Of a stretch of 64,000 nucleotides of DNA, positions 58,311 through 64,000 are shown piece by piece; the first letter of the stretch is position 1; every line of letters begins with the position of its first letter. Below the pieces are notes generated by a model that worked only from the letters and a program-made list of their open reading frames with translations, was not told the origin of the DNA and made no database searches. The stretch is from Datisca glomerata (lineage: Eukaryota; Streptophyta; Magnoliopsida; Cucurbitales; Datiscaceae). The position numbers were made by a program, and so were the translations under genes. Location of the stretch: positions 1 through 64,000 of the forward strand of contig QANY01000025.1 in assembly GCA_003255025.1 (NCBI GenBank), written 5' to 3'.

Positions 58311-58650
58311 GGACTGACACCCTATGACAGTCATGACCACTCCGTATCCCCGAGCACCAATGAACTTAAACGAACTTAAACCGAGTCTTGAGGCGGCATC
58401 CCATTAGAAGAGCAACATGGGTCCGTATCAACAGTAGCTTGGCCCCTAACCACTGAACTTGCACTATAAATACGGGTGAGTAACGATATTGAGGAGGTAC
58501 GCAACTATTACCCACTACAGACCATTGTCTTCATGTCTCCTTCATCTTGATTTTTCCTATTTCCCTTCTCTCTTTATAGGAATCGGAAGGCGACTCCATG
58601 GAAGACGACTCTAGGAAAAAGACTCTAGGGAAGTCAGGTCTTCACCCAAA
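58311..58650 (+). promoter_or_regulatory. Promoter-like island, possible LTR fragment
   Basis: A GC-richer block in AT-rich surroundings carries TATAAATA at 58465-58472. This is followed by a transcribed-region-like stretch with pyrimidine runs (ttcatgtctccttcatcttg, ttcccttctctct) and the repeats ggaagac/gactctagg. Layout and composition resemble the promoter part of a plant Ty3/gypsy LTR. I could not find TG...CA borders or a partner LTR. Confidence 0.35.
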
Positions 58651-60380
58651 ACTCACCATCAATAATTGGCAAATTGAACTTGAGTTTTTTCTACTAGCAT
58701 TTTCTTTTCCATATAACAAGCAAAATTAAAAACATCTAAATTCTCATAATTAGGTGCCAATACATTGCATTTCTCTAAACTAGTAAAAGACCACGTGACA
58801 TGCACATGGTTTTTTTGTACCATCTCATGATTTTTGTACCTTCTCATGTGCATAAAAAGTAGTCCTAATCTTGTAAGTTCCATAATAAATTAATAATTAC
58901 GATAGTCTATATTAGATTATTTTTTTTTAGAATTTATGCATTTTTGAAATTGAACTGAATATTCAGTGTATGCTAAACAACATTAATCTTAGTATTAAAA
59001 ATTAAATATATCTTACCTCACTTACAATAGTGTGCACTACTGTGTAAGAGCTGCAATACTACCATGATGCATAAATTCGTTCGTAAGCTTACAAACCAGT
59101 ACTCTCACTTTGATTTTTGCCAAATTTGTAAAGCAAGTCGAGCACCATTGAGACTAGAATATGGATTGAGAGTATGCGAAACATACAACATGAAACGTGA
59201 TCCACCATTGAAGTTGATGTTTCGGTGTTCATTCAATTAATCATTTTATCCTCTCCATTTAATTTTAGTTTGATATGCAAATTCATGGTATTTGGATAAA
59301 TTTATTTACCATGTTTGAGACTTACTCAGTAAATTAGTCAGCTCATATAAGTAGAATGAGATTAAATTGAACTATGACTCTTCCGTAATAATTTGAGTGT
59401 TGGATATGCATCATAGCTATAAATGATTTACATGTTCCTTAAAAAAATCAACATATGCTTAGGTGTTTGTGTCAACCAATAAAATTTAACTCTATCAAGG
59501 CTAATATTGAAATAGTAGAATTATAGATAGATAAAAGTATGTAAAAAATTATTCTCAAGTCATGTTTGTTTTGATATATTAGAGATAATTATAGAGGTGC
59601 TCATACACTGTCTTTCTTTTGGATCCGCCCCTAATAAATTTATGCTTATTCAGAATAATATGTAAATTATACTAACATTTTCTATATTTTGTATTAATTA
59701 CACATCAAGACTGGCTCAAGTATTTATGGAGCTTATGACGAAATTTTCATTGATTTCGGTTTATACTCAGCAACAAGAGGATTGTAATTATTAATTCAGT
59801 TTAGAACAGTAAAAGATGATCGAAATTAAAATCTGAAGTAAAACATTTAGTTTTAGTGTTTATGTGATTATTCCACAAATTTAGAAATGTTTACCGATTT
59901 AGCTCGCAGAAATTATATAACTCAGAACAGGTTCTTCAACAATAGTTTTTATTTTTTATTTTATGCATCTACCATTATCATTTTGAATGACTTCCTATTC
60001 TACTTTTAGCGTAGAATGAGTACTCAAACATAAAAGAAGTTGAATTTTTTTAACACTTTGTATAAAAGCGAATGCTAAAACGAGCTGTTGAAGCCGAAAA
60101 TCTCTCAACAGTACTGGTACATATCCTCGCCTAAGTGTCGCCGATGCGTAAGTCAGTATTATGGTAGAAATTTGGTAGAGTTTTCCTAAGGGGAAAATTG
60201 CTTACCTTTCTTCTGGGATAGATGGGGTATTTATAGCTGCAGTCTCATGGGAGGATGCTTGTCGAAGAAGCCTCGATGATGTAGTGGTTCGTCCCTGATG
60301 CGACGAGTTGAAGGCAATATTTAATGTGAGCTTGCACTGGCAAGGGGGAGGAGACCTGCTTGTCTTTATTTTGGGTGCTA
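58651..60380. other. AT-rich intergenic DNA
   Basis: Nothing identifiable was found. The minus-strand frame at 58659-58883 lacks recognisable motifs. GC content rises from about 60050, at the boundary of the next element. Confidence 0.4.
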
Positions 60381-62300
60381 ACTTATGATATTCTCTTTGC
60401 AGTGATTAAGAAGAGGCCGAGAAGTTTTCCAGCCCACCTTCAATCACAGATTTTTGGCCTAGACGATCTTCCTATCGAGGAACATGCTTTCAGTGTCCTT
60501 TTCAGACCCGAGTCAGTGTTCTGAGTTGGTTTGTACCTAGATCCTCTAGAGGGCATCACGTCTGACCTTGCCATCGAAGTTTGATCGGTGGGTTCTAGCT
60601 CGATGAGTCCTACTATTGTTCTCCTACTCCTGTTATTTTGTGATTCTTCGTAACGTGTTCCTGCCTGTGTAGGAACGGTCGGAGACGTTCCTTCCCCTAA
60701 GAAGCAGAGAAATGAGCTTGATGCCTCAAATGTTTAGAAGATGGAGGAGCTCCGAGCTAAGAATCTGGAGCGGTCGAAAGGGAAGATAGTTCCCTCTGCA
60801 TCTCCTCCATTTACTCTTCAGCCTAAGGTGCTAGAGACGTTACCACCAGCTCCACCTCCCCCTCCATCCTCTGTTCCTCCTTCTTTGTCAATGCCCTTTC
60901 CTCCTCCTCTTCCTAAGTCTATTGGGAAACTCCTGAATAAGCCTATCCCTCCCTCTTCTGGACAAGATTTATCACCAATCAGTGGCGCTCAAAGAGCTTC
61001 TAAGAGCTCCTCCTGATCATTCGAACTTCCCATTCTGCCACGGGTTATGACCCCTTTAAAGGCCAAGAAGTCATATCCTCAGGTTCGCGAGTTTCCCGCG
61101 CCGGGTTTTAGCCAATAGAGGTCTCATGTTGGCAAAAAACGTAAGGCCATGATGTCTTCAGAGGGGGCCAACCAGCCTGACACCCAGGCTCGGGCTCAAA
61201 ATGAGGTACCAGAGTGTTGGACTGGTGGTCCAAGCACTTTGATCCTAAGAAAACGGATCAGTCTTCTCGAAAGGCATGTGGCGGGGCTTTCGAATGGCTT
61301 TATGGAGCACACTCTCGACGGAAGTACTAAATCTTGTTTAACACTTCTTTTATTCCTTATGCTTCATCTAGTTCTTGACTTGATGCTTTTTCATAGATAT
61401 TGACATTTAACGTGGTGATGCTTGCGCATCTTGGCTATTGCGAGGACTACGTGCTAGAAGCTACCAAGGATTTTTCTCAGGCGAAGGCTAGCTTGTCGAG
61501 GGGGCCATAAATTTTAATTCTCTTCACCATGCCTATGACAAGATAAAAACAGAGGTCGAGGGACTTAGGGCCCTCGAAGGGAAGTTCGTCCGTCTTGAGA
61601 AGGAGTTGGGCCAGGCCAAAGTGGAGACCTCACGAGCTATTAGTGCTCATTGGGACCTAGAGGCTCGGTTGTCCGATCGGGAGAGGGTCGTCTCCAACTT
61701 TCAACAGCAGGAGAAGATCTTGAAGGATAGGGCCCGAGTCTTAGAGGAGAAGCTTTCTCGGGAGATCCTCTCTCGAACTTAGGCAGAGGACTAGGAGATG
61801 GAAGTTCAGAGGAGGCTCAGCTTGGTAGAGGCTCAATCACAGGAGAAGTCCAATCGATGGACCGAAGGCCATGCCAAAAGATGAAGGACTTTAATGAGTC
61901 CTCTGAGTCTAAAGCGGCCCTTGTCGCAGAGTTTTCTATAGGCTTTGAGAGTTGTCGAGATGAGGTCATCTAGGCTCATCCTGAGTAGGACTTAGGCTTT
62001 CTTAGCTATCATCCGGATCATTTGCCTACTCTTCTAATCATAGCCTATGATGGTGCCCAGTGCTCGTGAAGTGCAGAAAGATGTCGGGATGCTGCGTTTT
62101 CCTCTTGCTCGGTCGAACAGGTCCCATCTGTTTCCCCCCGGGCTCCCTAGTCTGTCAGGCTCATCTGCCTCCGACTCGCTAGACACGAAGGTCTCTCCAC
62201 CTTTACCCTCGGGCCAACATGAGGAGGAGATCCTTTCCTTACCGGCGGAGCTAGCCAAAGTTGCTGATACTACTAAGACTACCCTAGCCCCTACTGCTTA
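60381..62300 (+). pseudogene. Retroelement-like ORF region (proline-rich plus coiled coil), broken
   Basis: A GC-richer coding-like region reads, in several frames: an N-terminal piece (about 60405-60520, KKRPRSFPAHLQSQIFGLDDLP), a proline-rich segment at 60741-61016 (LPPAPPPPPSSVPPS), and a linker at 61149-61320 with LERHVAGLS. A long heptad-like coiled coil follows at about 61510-61780 (EGKFVRLEKELGQAKVE, LEARLSDRERVV). A last piece at 61880-62040 reads KAALVAEFSIGFESCRDEV. This order resembles the gag-like or extra ORF of plant Ty3/gypsy (Tat-type) elements, but no RT, integrase or protease is present to confirm it. Several in-frame stops (for example near 61780 and 61880) make it a pseudogene. 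A decayed host gene is the alternative. Confidence 0.45.
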
Positions 62301-62820
62301 GTTTAGTACTTTTCCTGTCATTTGCAATTTTCCTTTTCCCACCCTCGTAATTCTTTCTTTTTTCTTTAATGAGGACATGTTTTCTACAATGACTTTGTCT
62401 CTTTTCTTGCCTTGGTCCTGCTTCTAGTTTATAACATATATGTTGTAACCTTCGTTCTGAACCAAATTTGGCATCGATCTTGAGCCTAGGCTAGCCTTAA
62501 ATGATGAGCTGGACCCTTAAGTAAATGAAGCTTCACTTTTGCTTCCTCCGAGTTTTAATTTGATTCGGATTCGGATGAGACTTTAATCATCACTTTCGGT
62601 CTTAAATATTTTAAGTAGTAATACCTGTTGACCTGAGTCGTAAAGTTATCCTTACTACTTCCTCTTTAGTAGGTTGCCCCCTTTAAAATAGGTCGGGTCA
62701 TACAGTCATGCCATAACCTTAGGGAATTTTTTGGGTAATGCCCCTTACGGGAGGTCTATTCTGGTGGACCTGCTTCAAACTTGAGGGGTTTTTTATTTTT
62801 GTCTGGCAAGCCAGACTACT
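62301..62820. other. No gene; 3' flank of the broken ORF region
   Basis: Pyrimidine-rich stretches at 62310-62420 and unassigned sequence to 62820. No repeats longer than a few bases were seen. Confidence 0.35.
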
Positions 62821-62824
62821 TTTT

Positions 62825-63530
62825 TCCTTTTGTCATTTAGCTAGGTGTTCCTGCTCTTGACCCATTCTTTTCTCGTCTCGCGAGTTAGAATGCAAGCCAG
62901 TCATCGTTTTTCCCTTTTTTCATCTAGCCAGGCATTTCTGCCCTGGCTAGAGCCTTTTCCCATCTAGTGAGCTAATGTTCAAGCCACACATCACTTTTTC
63001 CCTTTGACGTCTAGCCAAACATTCTGCCATAGGTATAGCTTTTTTCCGTCTTGCAAGCTAGAATGCGAGCCAGACATCACTTTTCTTCTTTGATGTCTAG
63101 CCAAGAATTTCTGCTCTAGCTAGAGACTTTTTCTCATTTGGCGAGCTAAAGTTTAAGCCAGACTCACTTTTTTCCTTTGAAATCTAGCCAGACATTTCTG
63201 CTCTAGCTAGAGCCTTTTTTCTCGTCTAGCGAGTTAGAGTGCAAGCTAGACATCACTTTTTCCTTTGCGTCTAGCCAGGCATTTCTACTCTAGTTAGAAT
63301 ATTTTTTCCCGACTAGCGAGCTAGAGTTCAAGCCAGACATCACTTTTTTCCTTTGAGGTCTAGCCATGCATTTCTGCTTTAGCTAGAGCCTTCTTTCCTA
63401 TCTAGCGAGCTAAAGTGTAAGCCATACATCACTTTTTTTCTTTGACGTCTAGCCAGATATTTCTGCTCTGGTAGAGCCTTTTTTCCTGTCTGGCGAGCTA
63501 GAGTGCAAACCAGACATCACTTTTTTACTG
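62825..63530. repeat. Minisatellite of about 88-bp units, eight copies
   Basis: Units begin near 62835, 62922, 63010, 63100, 63181, 63269, 63358 and 63448. Each contains tctagccag(a/g)catttctg, ctctagctagagcctttttt, tctagcgagctagagtgcaa and gccagacatcactttttcct. The word ctagctag/tctagc appears in both orientations, so each unit has internal dyads (gctctagctagagc). The array directly follows the retroelement-like region. Confidence 0.92.
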
Positions 63531-63599
63531 CATGGGAGAATCAACATTTCATTTGATAATTGTCGCTTGATTACATGGCTTCCTTCTCTTTACCCTTCT

Positions 63600-63990
63600 T
63601 TTTTCTTCTTTCGGGCCTTGATCATTGACCTCGTCTCGTGAAATTAGCTTCTCTCACTCAAGGGGTGAGGCGTCTAGTCTGATCAGTTCCTTCATTATAG
63701 TCGAATCCTTTCGCTTGAGGGCTGTTGCGTAACATTTCCTTAACATCTTCTCGTCCTTTCTTACCAGCCCCACACCCGCGAGGATGGAGTTGTATACCTC
63801 ACTACACCTCACCACTGTGAACTCGACTAACTTGGTGACAAGTAGCGGAGCTGTGCCCCGGGTCACAAGGAACTCCATCACACCCTCTAGGATAATCCCA
63901 TCCCCTCAAAATCCTACCAGGGGGGGGTAGAGCACGGATAGAGCAATTTAGGGTCAAGTCCCATATGTAGGAAGACAGAGTAGTTCAGGA
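63600..63990 (-). CDS. Partial ORF of unknown function at the window edge
   Basis: The minus strand is open over 63881-63654 and reads EFLVTRGTAPLLVTKLVEFT, then a Lys/Arg-rich stretch MLRKCYATALKRKDSTIMKEL, ending ASPLE before a stop. Frames upstream toward 63990 are interrupted. The composition is coding-like, but I know no family for it. It may belong to the same retroelement remnant as 60.4-62.3 kb, read from the other strand. Confidence 0.25.
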
Positions 63991-64000
63991 TGTCAGCCAA

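Noticed and set aside
1..64000. Organelle-derived DNA, rRNA or tRNA genes
   Set aside because: No stretch with the composition or recognisable genes of plastid or mitochondrial DNA was seen, and no tRNA cloverleaf or rRNA core was noticed by eye. The Met-tRNA matches are retroelement primer sites only.

Overview
The window looks like nuclear DNA from a flowering plant, most likely a eudicot. It is strongly AT-rich and carries spliced, decayed copies of plant genes: a CORYNE-type receptor pseudokinase, a three-repeat MYB and a tRNA nucleotidyltransferase/poly(A) polymerase-family gene. It also holds plant retroelements of several classes and an endogenous plant pararetrovirus. The species cannot be named from sequence alone. 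No rRNA, tRNA or CRISPR locus was seen, and no host gene is complete.

Layout. 0-1.2 kb: CORYNE-like pseudogene (minus strand). 1.6-5.6 kb: a local duplication, then a structurally complete but coding-dead hAT transposon with terminal inverted repeats and an 8-bp target-site duplication. 5.7-6.8 kb: a TACGTA-rich minisatellite. 6.8-10.7 kb: AT-rich DNA with MITE-like ends and one small unknown ORF. 10.7-13.5 kb: a Ty1/copia-type LTR with a Met-tRNA primer-binding site. 13.6-15.4 kb: a Helitron-like 3' terminus, a strong hairpin and a MYB3R gene fragment. 16-21.3 kb: degenerate tandem arrays, one of them related to the 5.7-kb array. 22.8-28.7 kb: two Ty3/gypsy chromovirus remnants in opposite orientation, meeting inside their reverse transcriptase domains. 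29.2-36.4 kb: an endogenous caulimovirid with movement protein, coat protein, protease, RT/RNase H, a downstream ORF and a TATA-containing promoter region. 36.4-40.6 kb: two LINE fragments in opposite orientation. 41.6-44 kb: a 5'-truncated nucleotidyltransferase-family gene whose exon structure can be followed. 45.5-46.1 kb: a second, diverged viral movement-protein-like fragment. 48.6-54.3 kb: two apparently identical 2,836-bp copies in tandem, joined at a single N and each holding a LINE-type RNase H remnant. 55.8-57.3 kb: about 34 copies of a short perfect-palindrome unit. 58.3-58.6 kb: a GC-richer, promoter/LTR-like island. 60.4-63.9 kb: a GC-richer, broken retroelement-like coding region (proline-rich and coiled-coil) followed by an 88-bp minisatellite.

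No operon-like cooperation exists here. The window is a graveyard of transposons and viral DNA around broken host genes. The most unusual signals are the palindromic array at 55.8-57.3 kb, the related arrays at 5.7 and 20.2 kb, the long pararetrovirus copy with an uninterrupted movement-protein frame, and the N-joined tandem duplication, which may be an assembly artefact.
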